A DNA stretch of 36,375 nt from Gemmatimonadota bacterium (GCA_028287185.1 JAQBQD010000149.1:1-36375), one strand, 5' to 3'. Shown: positions 8,248 to 17,430, numbered from the stretch's first letter. A program made the numbers and translations. Notes: generated by a model not told the origin, from the sequence alone.

Positions 8248-9303
8248 CTACCCGAGCTCCGCCATCAGCTCGTCCAGCGCCGCGCTTCCCGGGCACAGCG
8301 CCTCGAACGGCAGGTCCACGAGCGGTTCGTCCACCGTGCCCGCCAGCGCGTGCATCTCCGGGGCGCCGGGCTGCACGTAGAGAAGGCCGGTGACCACCTC
8401 GCCCTTGGCCTGCGCGCGCGAGACGTGGCGGTAGGCGGCCTCGCGGTCGGTGGGGTCGTAGTCGTCCGCCAGCTTGCGGAAGCGGACGCGGCTGCCGTCG
8501 TGCATGGTGACGGAAAGCGCCTCGCCCGCGCCGTAGCTGGCGGTGATCTCGCGCCCCAGCGGGACGAAGTCCACCGGCGCCACGTCGCGGTGCCGCTTGC
8601 GGGTGGAAAGGTACGACTTGGTGGATCCCTCGTGGTCGTTGAAGGTGACGCAGGGCGACACCACGTCCACCAGCGCGAAGCCGCGGTGCGCCAGGCCGGC
8701 CTTGAGCAGAGGGACGAGCTGCTCCTTGTCGCCCGAGAAGCCGCGGGCCACGAAGGTGGCGCCCAGGGTGAGCGCGAGCAGCACGGGGTCCATGGGCTGC
8801 TGGAGGTTGGCCTCGCCGCGCTTGGCCTTCGACCCCACGTCGGCGGAGGCGGAGAACTGGCCCTTCGTCAGCCCGTAGACGCCGTTGTTCTCCAGCACGT
8901 ACAGCATGTCCACGTTGCGGCGGATGGCGTGGCAGAGCTGGCCCAGGCCGATGGACAGCGAGTCGCCGTCGCCCGAGACGCCCACCAGCGTGAGCGCGCG
9001 GTTGGCGGCGCCCACCCCCGTGGCGATGGAGGGCATGCGCCCGTGCACGGAGTTGAACCCGTGCGCCTGCCTGAGAAAGTAGGCGGTGGTCTTGGACGAG
9101 CACCCGATGCCGCTCAGCTTCGCCACGCGGTGCGGGGTGACGGACATCTCGAACAGCGCCTGCACCAGCGCCGCCGTCACCGAGTCGTGCCCGCACCCGG
9201 CGCAGAGGGTGGACATGGCGCCCTCGTAGTCGCGGCGCGTGAGGCCCAGGGCGTTGCGCTCCAGGCCCGGATGGCGGATGGGCGGCTTGGCGATGGAGGT
9301 CAT
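8248..9303 (-). CDS. korB: 2-oxoacid:ferredoxin oxidoreductase, beta subunit (KorB-like)
   Basis: This 351-residue TPP-binding subunit belongs to a 2-oxoglutarate-type (KorAB) or related 2-oxoacid:ferredoxin oxidoreductase, which converts a 2-oxoacid and CoA into acyl-CoA, CO2 and reduced ferredoxin (reversible in some organisms). The TPP/Mg motif is present as GDGDSLSIG followed by ENNGVYGLTKGQ. Cysteines for the single [4Fe-4S] cluster are seen in STLCAGCGHD, SGIGCSS and SPCVTFN. The ATG overlaps the korA stop (ATGA on the minus strand), showing coupled translation and a stoichiometric pair. Kor is preferred over pyruvate or indolepyruvate enzymes because of the two-subunit alpha/beta layout, but substrate specificity is not proven by the sequence. 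Confidence 0.87.
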   Translation of the reverse strand: MTSIAKPPIRHPGLERNALGLTRRDYEGAMSTLCAGCGHDSVTAALVQALFEMSVTPHRVAKLSGIGCSSKTTAYFLRQAHGFNSVHGRMPSIATGVGAANRALTLVGVSGDGDSLSIGLGQLCHAIRRNVDMLYVLENNGVYGLTKGQFSASADVGSKAKRGEANLQQPMDPVLLALTLGATFVARGFSGDKEQLVPLLKAGLAHRGFALVDVVSPCVTFNDHEGSTKSYLSTRKRHRDVAPVDFVPLGREITASYGAGEALSVTMHDGSRVRFRKLADDYDPTDREAAYRHVSRAQAKGEVVTGLLYVQPGAPEMHALAGTVDEPLVDLPFEALCPGSAALDELMAELG

Positions 9304-11297
9304 GCTTCCACCATGGACAGGTGTGACAGCACGCCGTCCACGACGCGGCGGGCGCTGAGCGGAACGCCGCCGTAGTCGCGGATGGAGGCCAGCCGCGCGC
9401 CGGCGATGCCCGTCTCCAGCAGCAGCAGCGCGCGGAGCTGCCCGTCGCGGTTCTGCTCCACCACGAACGTGGTCTCGCGCTCCTCGAGGAAGGCGTGGAC
9501 GGACGCGTCGAAGGGAAAGCCGCGGACGCGCAGGTAGTCCAGCGGCACCCCGCGCTCGGCCAGCCGATCGACCGCCTCGCGCACCGCCCCGTGGCCGCTG
9601 CCGACGGCGACGATGCCCAGCTCGGCGCCCGGCGCGCGGCGGATCTCCGGCGCGGGGACGGCGGACGCGGCGCCGCGCAGCTTGCGGGCGATGCGGTCCA
9701 CCACCTCCTGGTACGCGGCCGCGTCCTCGGTGTACGCGGCGTCGCGGTCGTGGCCCGAGCCGCGGGTGAAGTATGCGCCGGCCGGGTGAACGCCCGGCAG
9801 CGAACGCGCGGCGATCCCGTCGCCGTCCCCGTCGGCGTAGCGGCTGAACTTCGCGATCCCCTCCAGCTCGTCCGCGGACAGCACCTTGCCGCGGTCGGGG
9901 CGGTACGCGTCGTCCCACGCCAGGCGCGGGATCATCCAGTCGTTCATCCCGATGTCCAGGTCCGACGCGACGAAGACGGGCGTCTGGAAGCGCTCGGCCA
10001 GGTCGAAGGCCTGCACGGCCATGTGGAAGCACTCGGCGGGATCGGACGGGAAGAGCACGAGGTGCTTGGTGTCGCCGTGCGAGGCGTAGGCCAGCGCCAT
10101 CAGGTCGCCCTGCTGGGTGCGCGTGGGCATGCCGGTGGACGGGCCCGTGCGCTGCACGTCGAAGAAGACGGCGGGGATCTCGGCATAGTAGGCCAGGCCG
10201 ATGAACTCGCCCATCAGCGAGATGCCGGGGCCCGACGTGGGCGTGAAGGCGCGCGCCCCCGCCCACCCGGCGCCGATCGCGATGCCGGCGGCGGACAGCT
10301 CGTCCTCGGCCTGCACGATGGCGTAGCGCCTGGCCCCCGTCGCCGCGTCCGTGCGGAAGCGCGCGCAGAAGGCGCCGAACGCGTCCATCAGCGAGGTGGA
10401 GGGGGTGATGGGGTACCAGGCTCCCACCGTGGCGCCGGCGTAGACGCACCCCAGCGCGGCGGCGGTGTTGCCGTCCATCATCACGCACCCGCGGGTCGCG
10501 TCCATGCGGCGCAGGCGGATGGGAAGCGGGCAGGCGAAGTGCTCGCGGGCGTAGTCGTATCCCAGGTGCAGCGCCGTGAAGTTGCTGTCGATCAGCTTCG
10601 GCTTCCTGGCGAAGTCGTCGCGGATGATGCGGCCCATCTCGCCCAGGTCCAGGTCCAGCAGCGCGGCCAGGGCGCCGGCGTAGGCGATGTTCTTCATCAG
10701 CGTGCGCTCGCGGCTGCCGGCGAACGCGTTCACGCACATGCGCCCCAGCGGGATGCCCACGAAGGCGACGTCCTCCCGCCGCAGCGCCTCGTCGAAGGGC
10801 CACGACGAGTCGTGCAGCACCCAGCCGCCGGGGCGCACCTCGGCCACGTCGCGCGCGAAGGTGGAGGGGTTCATCGCCACCACCAGGTCGAAGTCCGGCG
10901 TGCGCGCCGTGTAGCCGGCGCCGTTCACCCGGATCTCGTACCAGGTGGGAAGCCCCTGGATGTTGCTGGGGAAGACGTTCTTGCCGCTGACGGGGATGCC
11001 CATGCGGAAGATGGCCTGCAGCAGCAGGCTGTTCGCGCTGGCCGACCCCGTGCCGTTCACCGTCCCCACCTTGAACGCGAAGTCGTTCACCCGCGCCCCG
11101 TCGTCCGTCGCCGTCCGCAAACCGTCTTCCGCAAAGGAGATGGCATCGACCGAATCGAAGCCGCCCGCCGACGGAGATCCGTCCGCGCCCGATCGAGGCT
11201 CGACGGCGGACGCGCCTCCCGTGTCGACCGACGGGGCCTCGGCCGAAGGGCCCGGCGGCGGGAAGATGCGCTCTACACGCTGGCGTGGCTTGGACAC
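9300..11297 (-). CDS. korA: 2-oxoacid:ferredoxin oxidoreductase, alpha subunit with fused gamma domain (KorA-like)
   Basis: This is a 665-residue protein. After a Pro/Ser-rich leader of about 50 residues comes the gamma domain (FAFKVGTVNGTGSASANS, then SGKNVFPSNIQGLPTWYEIR). The alpha pyrimidine-binding domain follows (GNTAAALGCVYAGATVGAWY, PITPSTSLMD, AEDELSAAGIAIGAGWAG, TSGPGISLMGEF), then the C-terminal transketolase-like domain (ELGIVAVGSGHGAVREAV). A fused gamma-alpha chain is typical of KorA. GTG at 11297 overlaps the end of the upstream gene by 25 bases; a later GTG just before NDFAFKVG is an alternative that would remove the leader. The leader lacks family similarity, so its translation is uncertain. 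Confidence 0.87.
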   Translation of the reverse strand: MSKPRQRVERIFPPPGPSAEAPSVDTGGASAVEPRSGADGSPSAGGFDSVDAISFAEDGLRTATDDGARVNDFAFKVGTVNGTGSASANSLLLQAIFRMGIPVSGKNVFPSNIQGLPTWYEIRVNGAGYTARTPDFDLVVAMNPSTFARDVAEVRPGGWVLHDSSWPFDEALRREDVAFVGIPLGRMCVNAFAGSRERTLMKNIAYAGALAALLDLDLGEMGRIIRDDFARKPKLIDSNFTALHLGYDYAREHFACPLPIRLRRMDATRGCVMMDGNTAAALGCVYAGATVGAWYPITPSTSLMDAFGAFCARFRTDAATGARRYAIVQAEDELSAAGIAIGAGWAGARAFTPTSGPGISLMGEFIGLAYYAEIPAVFFDVQRTGPSTGMPTRTQQGDLMALAYASHGDTKHLVLFPSDPAECFHMAVQAFDLAERFQTPVFVASDLDIGMNDWMIPRLAWDDAYRPDRGKVLSADELEGIAKFSRYADGDGDGIAARSLPGVHPAGAYFTRGSGHDRDAAYTEDAAAYQEVVDRIARKLRGAASAVPAPEIRRAPGAELGIVAVGSGHGAVREAVDRLAERGVPLDYLRVRGFPFDASVHAFLEERETTFVVEQNRDGQLRALLLLETGIAGARLASIRDYGGVPLSARRVVDGVLSHLSMVEA

Positions 11298-13072
11298 GCG
11301 GGCCGTCCGGCGTAGGAGATGAGAAGCTGGAACTTCTGCATGTCCCACGCGGCGGTGGGGCAGCGCTCGGCGCACAGGCCGCAGTGGATGCAGATGTCCT
11401 CGTCCTTCACCATCACACGCAGGGTCTGCGGGAGCGGCGCGGACACGTACATCGGCTGCTGCAGGTTGACGGCGGGCGCCGTGAGCCGGGCCCGGAGCGC
11501 GTCCTCGCTCTCCACGTCCTGGGTGATGGTGAGGCAGCTCGCGGGGCACACGTCGATGCAGGCGTCGCACTCGATGCAGAGCTCGGCGCCGAAGTGCGTC
11601 TCGATGTCGCAGTTCAGGCAGCGCTCCACCTCGCGCGCCGTCTGCTCGGGGGTGAAGCCCAGCTCCACCTCGGTGTCCAGCGCCTCGAAGCGGGCCACGA
11701 GGTCCACGTGGTTCATCCTGGTGCGCGGCGCGGGCTCGTAGTCGTTGCTGTACTCCCAGGCGTGCATCCCCAGCCGCGCGCTGCCCAGGTTCATCCCCCA
11801 CGCCGGCCGCTCGGCGAGAGGCAGGCCCCGGCAGTGGTTGTGGATGGAGATGGCGGCCTGGTGCCCGTGCTCCACGGCCCAGATGATGTTCTCCGGCCCC
11901 CACGCCGCGTCGCCGCCGAAGAAGACGCCGGGGCGCGAGCTCTGGAACGTCGTCCGATCGACCACGGGCATGTCCCACTCGCCGAACTCGATGCCGACGT
12001 CGCGCTCGATCCAGGGGAACGCGTTGTCCTGCCCGATGGCGAGCACCACGTCGTCGCAGGGGAGGAGGACGGTCTCCACCACCTCGCTCCGCGCCCGCCC
12101 GTCCGGCCCCTCGCTCCACGCCAGCCGGTCGAACTCCATCCCCACCAGCCGCCCGCCGTCCAGCACGAAGCGGCGCGGGGCGTGGTTCTCCACGATCTCC
12201 ACGCCCTCCTCCTGGGCGTCGTCCAGCTCCCAGGCGCTGGCCTTGAAGTGCGGGCGCGAGCGGCGGGCCATCACCCGCACCTCCGTTGCGCCCAGCCGCT
12301 TGGCCGTGCGGCAGCAGTCCATGGCCGTGTTGCCCACGCCGATGATGAGCACCCGCGGGCCGACCGCGTCCACGTGGCCGAAGTGCACCGACTCCAGCCA
12401 CTGGATGCCCACGTGCACGCGGTCCGGCGCATCCCACCGGCCGGGCAGATCCAGCTCCTTGCCCTTCGGCGCGCCGCTGCCCACGAAGACGGCGTCCCAC
12501 CCCTCGTCCAGCAGCCCACGCATGCTGTCCACGGGCGTGGAATAGCGCATCTCCACACCCATGCCCGTGATCATGGCGATCTCCTCGTCCAGCACGCGCG
12601 GCGGCAGGCGGAAGGCGGGGATGTTGGTGCGCATGAGGCCGCCCGGCCGGTCCAGCTTCTCGAACACCACGCACGCGTAGCCCAGCGGCGCCAGGTCGTT
12701 GCACACCGTGAGCGACGCGGGGCCGGCGCCGACGAGCGCGATGCGGCGGCCGTTGGAGAGGGAGGGAGCGGTGGGGAGGTGGGCGGAGACGTCGCCGCGG
12801 TGGTCGGCCGCGACGCGCTTGAGGCGGCAGATGGCGACGGGCTTTCCGTCCACGCGGGTGCGGCGGCAGGCGGGCTCGCACGGCCGGTCGCAGGTACGCC
12901 CCAGGATGCCGGGAAAGACGTTGGATTCGCGGTTCAGCAGGTACGCCTCGGTGTGGCGGCCCTGCGCGACCAGGCGGATGTACTCGGGAACGTCGGTGTG
13001 CGCGGGGCACGCCCACTGGCAGTCCACCACGCGGTGGTAGTAGGCGGGATCGGTGACGTCGGTGGGGACCAT
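11273..13072 (-). CDS. FAD-dependent GltD-like oxidoreductase with C-terminal ferredoxin domains
   Basis: This 599-residue protein resembles the small subunit of glutamate synthase and related NAD(P)H:ferredoxin-type flavoproteins. An N-terminal Fe-S domain is shown by CQWACPAHTDVPEY and CDRPCEPACRR. The FAD site is GAGPASLTVCNDLAPLGYAC and the NAD(P) site is IGVGNTAMDCC; GVFFGGDAAWGPENI closes the FAD domain. The C-terminal part has two 4Fe-4S ferredoxin motifs, CIECDACIDVCP and CIHCGLCAERCP. ATG 13072 is preceded by GGAGG eight bases upstream. As first gene of the korAB operon, it is likely to pass electrons between the Kor enzyme and NAD(P)H or a ferredoxin pool; this is an inference, and no gltB partner is present. 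Confidence 0.85.
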   Translation of the reverse strand: MVPTDVTDPAYYHRVVDCQWACPAHTDVPEYIRLVAQGRHTEAYLLNRESNVFPGILGRTCDRPCEPACRRTRVDGKPVAICRLKRVAADHRGDVSAHLPTAPSLSNGRRIALVGAGPASLTVCNDLAPLGYACVVFEKLDRPGGLMRTNIPAFRLPPRVLDEEIAMITGMGVEMRYSTPVDSMRGLLDEGWDAVFVGSGAPKGKELDLPGRWDAPDRVHVGIQWLESVHFGHVDAVGPRVLIIGVGNTAMDCCRTAKRLGATEVRVMARRSRPHFKASAWELDDAQEEGVEIVENHAPRRFVLDGGRLVGMEFDRLAWSEGPDGRARSEVVETVLLPCDDVVLAIGQDNAFPWIERDVGIEFGEWDMPVVDRTTFQSSRPGVFFGGDAAWGPENIIWAVEHGHQAAISIHNHCRGLPLAERPAWGMNLGSARLGMHAWEYSNDYEPAPRTRMNHVDLVARFEALDTEVELGFTPEQTAREVERCLNCDIETHFGAELCIECDACIDVCPASCLTITQDVESEDALRARLTAPAVNLQQPMYVSAPLPQTLRVMVKDEDICIHCGLCAERCPTAAWDMQKFQLLISYAGRPACPSHASV

Positions 13073-13109
13073 TCGGCACGCCTCCGGAAGATCGGGCGGC
13101 GTCGGGCCG

Positions 13110-13136
13110 GCTCGCCCGGGAAGGGGCCGGGCGAGC
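13110..13136 (-). promoter_or_regulatory. 10-bp inverted repeat in the leader of the oxidoreductase-korAB operon
   Basis: GCTCGCCCGG (13110-13119) and CCGGGCGAGC (13127-13136) pair perfectly around 7 bases. It lies about 38 bp upstream of the oxidoreductase ATG, so it could be an operator or a leader hairpin of that operon. No riboswitch fold was recognised. Confidence 0.42.
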
Positions 13137-13394
13137 GGGTCAGGCGTTGCGGCGGTGCTGTCCTTCGGAGAGTAGCGGCGGGCCGCCGGATGTTCAAGGG
13201 TTTCAAGCGGGACCGGCGGTCCTTCCCTCCCCCTCCCATCCTCCCGAAAACCCGTCTCCGGAAGGGCATTGAGAGCAACGCGGAAAGGGATGTGAGGCCC
13301 CGGCGTTTTCTTGATGCGCGGACGCCGGCACCACTGCCCCGTCCGGCGGGCACCCTTCCCGCTTCGCACCCCACCCCTGCGCAGGAGAACGGCC
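13137..13394. other. Divergent intergenic region
   Basis: This gap separates the minus-strand oxidoreductase start from the plus-strand start at 13395 and must hold both promoters. I see no gene and no convincing -35/-10 pair. The motifs TTCAAGGG and TTTCAAGCG (13192-13209) are near-repeats of unknown meaning. The AGGAG at 13383 serves the downstream gene. Confidence 0.4.
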
Positions 13395-14825
13395 ATGACC
13401 CCCACGCTGGCCAGCCCCGGCACCCGCACCACCTCCGCCGCCGCGGACCTCGCCCCCTCCGCCGGCCCGCGGCCCGACGCTCCCGGGCTGCCCCGACCGC
13501 CGGCTCCTCCCCGTCCCCGCGCGCCGCTGCCCAACTCGCGCACGCTGCGGCTGGCGGCCGAGTGGGCCAGCGGGGTGCGCGCGGTTCCCCTGTGGTTCTC
13601 GTACGACGGCTGGCTGGGCGTGGCGCTGGAGCCGCCCACCACGACCGCCTTCGGGCCCGTCCGGACCTCGGCGGACGCGCACCGGCCCTACCGCCTGGAC
13701 GCGCTGAGCCTTACGGTGGCCGGGCAGGAGGAGCCGCTCGTCATCGGCGCCGACCGCCAGTGCGCGCTGTTCTGGAGCGAAAGCGCGGTGGAGAAGTTCC
13801 TGCTCCCGTACATGGCCTCCGTGGCCGCGTGGGACTCGGGCGCGTTCCTGATCCACGCGCTGCTCAAGGCGTGGTACGGCTACTCGGCCGACCGGGTGCA
13901 GGTGGTGGCGCTGGCGCTGGCCTGCGGCCCCGGCGTGGAGCCGGGGGTGGTGACCATGGCCGACCTGGTGAACGTGGTGTTCGCGCCGGTGGAGCCGGGC
14001 GGGCTGGGCACGCTGCGGATGCGCGCCCTCAGCGAGTTCCTGGACCAGCCGGGCTTCGTCGGACCGGAGCGGGGCCCCCCCGCAGCGCCGGCGGAACGGG
14101 TTCCGGGCGTGCTCGGCAGCGTGGCGCTGCGGTCCCGGCCGGCCTGGGCGGCGGGCGACCTGGGCAGCATCCCGTGCCGCGAGCTGGCCGAGTTCGCCAG
14201 CGGCATCCGCGACCAGTACCTGTCGTTCGTGCCCGCCGGCGGCGAGATGCAGGTGGTGGCCTGCCCGGGCCCCGACCCGTGCGGCGTGGTGGGCGAGGCG
14301 TTCGGGTGCCTGACCCAGCGGCGGCGCCCGGACCGCCCCGCCGTGGAGGCGCTGAGCGCGGTGGTGAACGGCGAGATCGCGCCGATGGTGGGCTTCTCCG
14401 ACCCGCTCACCTCGGTGGCACCCGACGCCCTGTTCTGGACGGCCGGTGCGGTGGAGAAGCTGATGGTGCCCTACTACGCCTCGGTGACGGGGCGCAGCTC
14501 GCCCTTCTCCGTCCCCCGGCTGCTGGGCAAGTGGGACGGCATCATCCCCCCCACGGGTCCCGGCGGCGAGGAGCAGGCCGTCCAGGTGCTCCAGACGGTG
14601 CTGGACAGCGCGCCGCCGGCGGACACGCCCTTCAGCTCGCAGGTGTTCGCCGTGGCGCACCTGCCGCGCTCGGAGTACGTGCCCGAGGAGGACTCCGGGG
14701 GCGGAGGATCGGTCTCCCGGTCCGCGTCGCTGCTGCTGGAGGACCGCACGTACATGCTGCGCTACGACGGGCAGCGCTTCATGGCCGACCGGGTGGGCCG
14801 CGCGCCCGGCGCTCCCCTGCAGTGA
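13395..14825 (+). CDS. Hypothetical protein with internal duplication
   Basis: I do not recognise this 476-residue protein. The ATG at 13395 has AGGAG seven bases upstream; the frame is open from 13311 but the earlier part looks non-coding. The first 50 residues are Pro/Ala-rich and disordered, and no signal peptide or clear TM segment is seen. A motif occurs twice: CALFWSESAVEKFLLPYMAS (from residue 123) and ALFWTAGAVEKLMVPYYASV (from residue 345). It is followed in both copies by a short segment with a GKW or KAW aromatic, so the protein appears to consist of two related halves of about 200 residues. Its neighbours are a divergent metabolic operon and a convergent regulator, which say little about its function. 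Confidence 0.72.
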   Translation: MTPTLASPGTRTTSAAADLAPSAGPRPDAPGLPRPPAPPRPRAPLPNSRTLRLAAEWASGVRAVPLWFSYDGWLGVALEPPTTTAFGPVRTSADAHRPYRLDALSLTVAGQEEPLVIGADRQCALFWSESAVEKFLLPYMASVAAWDSGAFLIHALLKAWYGYSADRVQVVALALACGPGVEPGVVTMADLVNVVFAPVEPGGLGTLRMRALSEFLDQPGFVGPERGPPAAPAERVPGVLGSVALRSRPAWAAGDLGSIPCRELAEFASGIRDQYLSFVPAGGEMQVVACPGPDPCGVVGEAFGCLTQRRRPDRPAVEALSAVVNGEIAPMVGFSDPLTSVAPDALFWTAGAVEKLMVPYYASVTGRSSPFSVPRLLGKWDGIIPPTGPGGEEQAVQVLQTVLDSAPPADTPFSSQVFAVAHLPRSEYVPEEDSGGGGSVSRSASLLLEDRTYMLRYDGQRFMADRVGRAPGAPLQ

Positions 14826-14836
14826 GCCGCGCTCGG

Positions 14837-14863
14837 GGCGCGCGGAGCTAGCGGCCGCGCGCC
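14837..14863. terminator. Hairpin between convergent genes
   Basis: GGCGCGCGG (14837-14845) and CCGCGCGCC (14855-14863) form a 9-bp perfect inverted repeat with a 9-base loop. It overlaps the stop codon of the minus-strand regulator and follows the plus-strand hypothetical gene by 12 bp. It could terminate both transcripts, but there is no T-run on either side. Confidence 0.5.
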
Positions 14864-17430
14864 GGAGCGGCGGGCGCCGCGAACAGGCCCCGGAAGGCCA
14901 CGTCGCGGCGCGCGTAGTCGGCGAAGGTGGGCCGCACCTTCAGGTAGGCGTCCAGGAGGCGGCGGGCCTCGTCCCGCTCCCCCAGCAGCACCCGCACGTA
15001 CGCGTCGTCCAGCCAGAAGGAGACCCGCAGGTCGGGGTCTCCCGCGGCATCGCTCCGCGCCCGGGCCAGCACGGCCCGGGCGCTGTCCTTGTGCCCCGCC
15101 CGGGCCAGGACGGCCGCGGCGGACGCCCGGCGGTAGAGCGGGCTGTAGCTGCGTCCGGCGCCCCGCGCGCGCGGGGCCGGGTCCAGCCGCTCCAGCTCGG
15201 CCACCAGCCGCCACGCCAGCGCCGGGTCCGGCGGCAGCGCGGGATCCTCGCGCAGCAGCGTGAGCCGGCACTCCACGAAGCGCCAGTCGTCGGGAAGCTG
15301 CGCGCGGCCGCGGTCGCACAGCCGCCCCGCTTCCGCATAGTCGCCCTGCGCCATGGCCCCGAAGTAGAGCCGCTGCAGGATGTCGGGCGCTTCGTCCAGG
15401 TAGGCGTCCTGGGCCAGCGCATGCCGGGCGGCCAGGTCGCTCTCGGCGAAGGCGCCGCGCAGGCGCAGCACCTGGCTGAGCGTAGCCCACGCCGAGGCCA
15501 GCGACGAGTCGGCGTCCACGGCGGCGCGCAGGTCGCGCTCGGCACGGTCCAGCCGATCCCGCTGGCCCGCCGTGTCCGCCGATTCCGTCACCCGCCGCCA
15601 CAGGGCCAGCCCCCGCAGCGCCAGCGCGGGCGCGTAGCGGGGATGGCGCGCCAGCACCCGGTCGGCCGTGCCCACGGCCCGTGCCAGCAGCGCCGGCGAC
15701 CGCGCGAGCCCGGCCCGGCCGGCCAGCGCCAGCGCCACCTCGCCGCGCAGCACGCTGGGCCGCGCCCAGGCGGGGTCCGCCGCCTCGGCCCGCCGCAGCA
15801 GCGAGTCGGCCCGCTCCAGAAGGCCGGCGGCCGAGCGCTGGTCCAGCGCGTGGCGCTGGCCGGCCATCCCCAGCGCGTCGGCGCGCGCCTGCTCGGCCCG
15901 CAGCACCAGCTCGCGCGCCTCGGGGCTTTCCGTCTCGGCCGCCGCCTGCCGCAGCCGCACCTCGCGCCCCAGGCGGCGGCGCAGGAACCCGCTCACCTCG
16001 TCGGCCAGCGCGCTCTCCAGCGCCAGCACGTTGCCCAGGGGCCGCACGATCACGCGGCTTTCCAGGTGCGACTGCGCGTTTGCGTCGATGAGCTGCACCG
16101 TCACCCGCACGCTGTCGCCCGCCCCCTGCACGCTGCCCTCCACCACGCTGCCCGCCCGCAGGCGCGCCGCCACGCTGTCCAGCGGCAGGTTGCCCTCGCG
16201 GTAGGGCTTCACGCCGTTGCGCGAGACCACGTCCAGCGCCGGCACCTGGCTCAGGTCGTGGATCAGCATCTCGGTGAGCCCGCGGGCCAGGTACCCCAGC
16301 TCGCCGCCGCGGCTGTCGTCGTCGAAGTACAGCACCGCGATGCGCCGGGGATCGTACCGCGGCGCCGCGGCAACCGGAGGCGGGGCCCGCCTGCGCGCGC
16401 CGGCGATCGGGATCGCCACCCCCGCCGCGACGACCAGGAGTGCCGCGCCGTACACGAGCGCCCGCCGCCGCCGGTCCGCGGGCTTCGGCGCCGTCGCGGA
16501 CGGCTTCGTCGCCGCGGCGCCCTCCGTGGAAGGCTCGGCGGGAGCGAGCGCGAATGGCTGCGGTTCGACGGAGCCCGGGGATCTCGCGCCGGGCTCCGTC
16601 TCCGCACCGGGCCCTTCCTCCGACCCGGGCTCCGGATCGGCCTCGATCGGCGGCACGTGCTCGGCGGCCGGCAGCAGCGCCTCGCGCGGCGGGACCGGGC
16701 GCGGTGGAGGCAGGGGCACCGCACGGGCCCGTAGCTGCTCCACGAAGGCACACAGCTCAGGCTCCGGCCCCACGCCCAGCTCGTCGTGCAGCAGGCCGGT
16801 GTGCGCGGCCCCGTGGCGCAGGGCCGCTGTGTGCTCGCCGGCCGCCAGGAGCGCGCGCATGAGCCGCAGCGCCACGCGCGAGCTGAAGGGGTCGCGCGCG
16901 GCCAGCTCGCGCCACCAGTCCGCCGCCGCCACGGGCTCGCCCGCGGCCTCGGCCGCCTCGGCCAGCCCCTCCACGGCCCGGGCCCACACACGCGCCAGCC
17001 GGTCGCGCTCGGCATCCACCCAGCGCTCGAAGTCCGGAGCGTCGGAGACGTAGAAGCCGTCCAGGAACGGCCCCCGGTACAGCCGCACCACCTCGCCCGC
17101 GCGCCCCTCCTCCAGCCCGCGCTCGAACTCGTCCAGGTCGGTGGCCACCCGCCGCGCCGACAGCGCCACCTCGTCCCCCACGGCCACGAAGGTGTCGTCC
17201 CCCAGCTCCTTCCGAAGCACGTACAGCGCCTCGGACAGCGCGTGGCGGGCCGAGTCGGCGGGCTGCTCGGGCCAGAGCAGCCCGATCAGCCGCTCGCGGC
17301 CCACCGGGCGCCCGCGCGCCGCCGCCAGGATGGCGAGCAGGGCCACGCGCCGGCGGTAGGCCGCGCGGCCCGTGACGGGCCCTTCCGGGCGCCGCAGGAC
17401 GGGATCGCCCAGCACCTCGATGCGGATCAC
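14848..17430 (-). CDS. SARP/BTAD-type transcriptional regulator with TM segment, TolB-like domain and TPR repeats
   Basis: This is an 860-residue modular regulator. The N-terminal winged-helix domain (IRIEVLGDPVLRRPEG to about residue 90) has the SARP motif GRERLIGLLWPEQPADSARH. A bacterial transcriptional activation domain follows (about 95-245, DLDEFERGLEEGRAGEVVRL). Next come a Pro/Glu-rich linker, one TM helix (about 325-346, ALVYGAALLVVAAGVAIPIA), a TolB-like/FlgO-like domain (RRIAVLYFDDDSRGGELGYL), and TPR-like helices to the end. The TM helix would split it into a cytoplasmic DNA-binding part and an extracytoplasmic sensory part. GTG 17430 fits the family N-terminus; an ATG at 17529 would add 33 residues without similarity. 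It is divergent from the injection-system operon, so it may control that operon. Confidence 0.83.
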   Translation of the reverse strand: MIRIEVLGDPVLRRPEGPVTGRAAYRRRVALLAILAAARGRPVGRERLIGLLWPEQPADSARHALSEALYVLRKELGDDTFVAVGDEVALSARRVATDLDEFERGLEEGRAGEVVRLYRGPFLDGFYVSDAPDFERWVDAERDRLARVWARAVEGLAEAAEAAGEPVAAADWWRELAARDPFSSRVALRLMRALLAAGEHTAALRHGAAHTGLLHDELGVGPEPELCAFVEQLRARAVPLPPPRPVPPREALLPAAEHVPPIEADPEPGSEEGPGAETEPGARSPGSVEPQPFALAPAEPSTEGAAATKPSATAPKPADRRRRALVYGAALLVVAAGVAIPIAGARRRAPPPVAAAPRYDPRRIAVLYFDDDSRGGELGYLARGLTEMLIHDLSQVPALDVVSRNGVKPYREGNLPLDSVAARLRAGSVVEGSVQGAGDSVRVTVQLIDANAQSHLESRVIVRPLGNVLALESALADEVSGFLRRRLGREVRLRQAAAETESPEARELVLRAEQARADALGMAGQRHALDQRSAAGLLERADSLLRRAEAADPAWARPSVLRGEVALALAGRAGLARSPALLARAVGTADRVLARHPRYAPALALRGLALWRRVTESADTAGQRDRLDRAERDLRAAVDADSSLASAWATLSQVLRLRGAFAESDLAARHALAQDAYLDEAPDILQRLYFGAMAQGDYAEAGRLCDRGRAQLPDDWRFVECRLTLLREDPALPPDPALAWRLVAELERLDPAPRARGAGRSYSPLYRRASAAAVLARAGHKDSARAVLARARSDAAGDPDLRVSFWLDDAYVRVLLGERDEARRLLDAYLKVRPTFADYARRDVAFRGLFAAPAAPARGR

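Noticed and set aside
11298-13079. N-terminal extension of the korA frame on the minus strand
   Set aside because: The frame is open far upstream, but that part is antisense-like noise within the oxidoreductase gene. Recognisable KorA sequence begins only near 11100, so GTG 11297 was taken as the earliest sensible start.
13311-13394. Upstream extension of the 476-residue gene
   Set aside because: The added residues are Arg/Pro-rich without similarity, whereas ATG 13395 has a good AGGAG.
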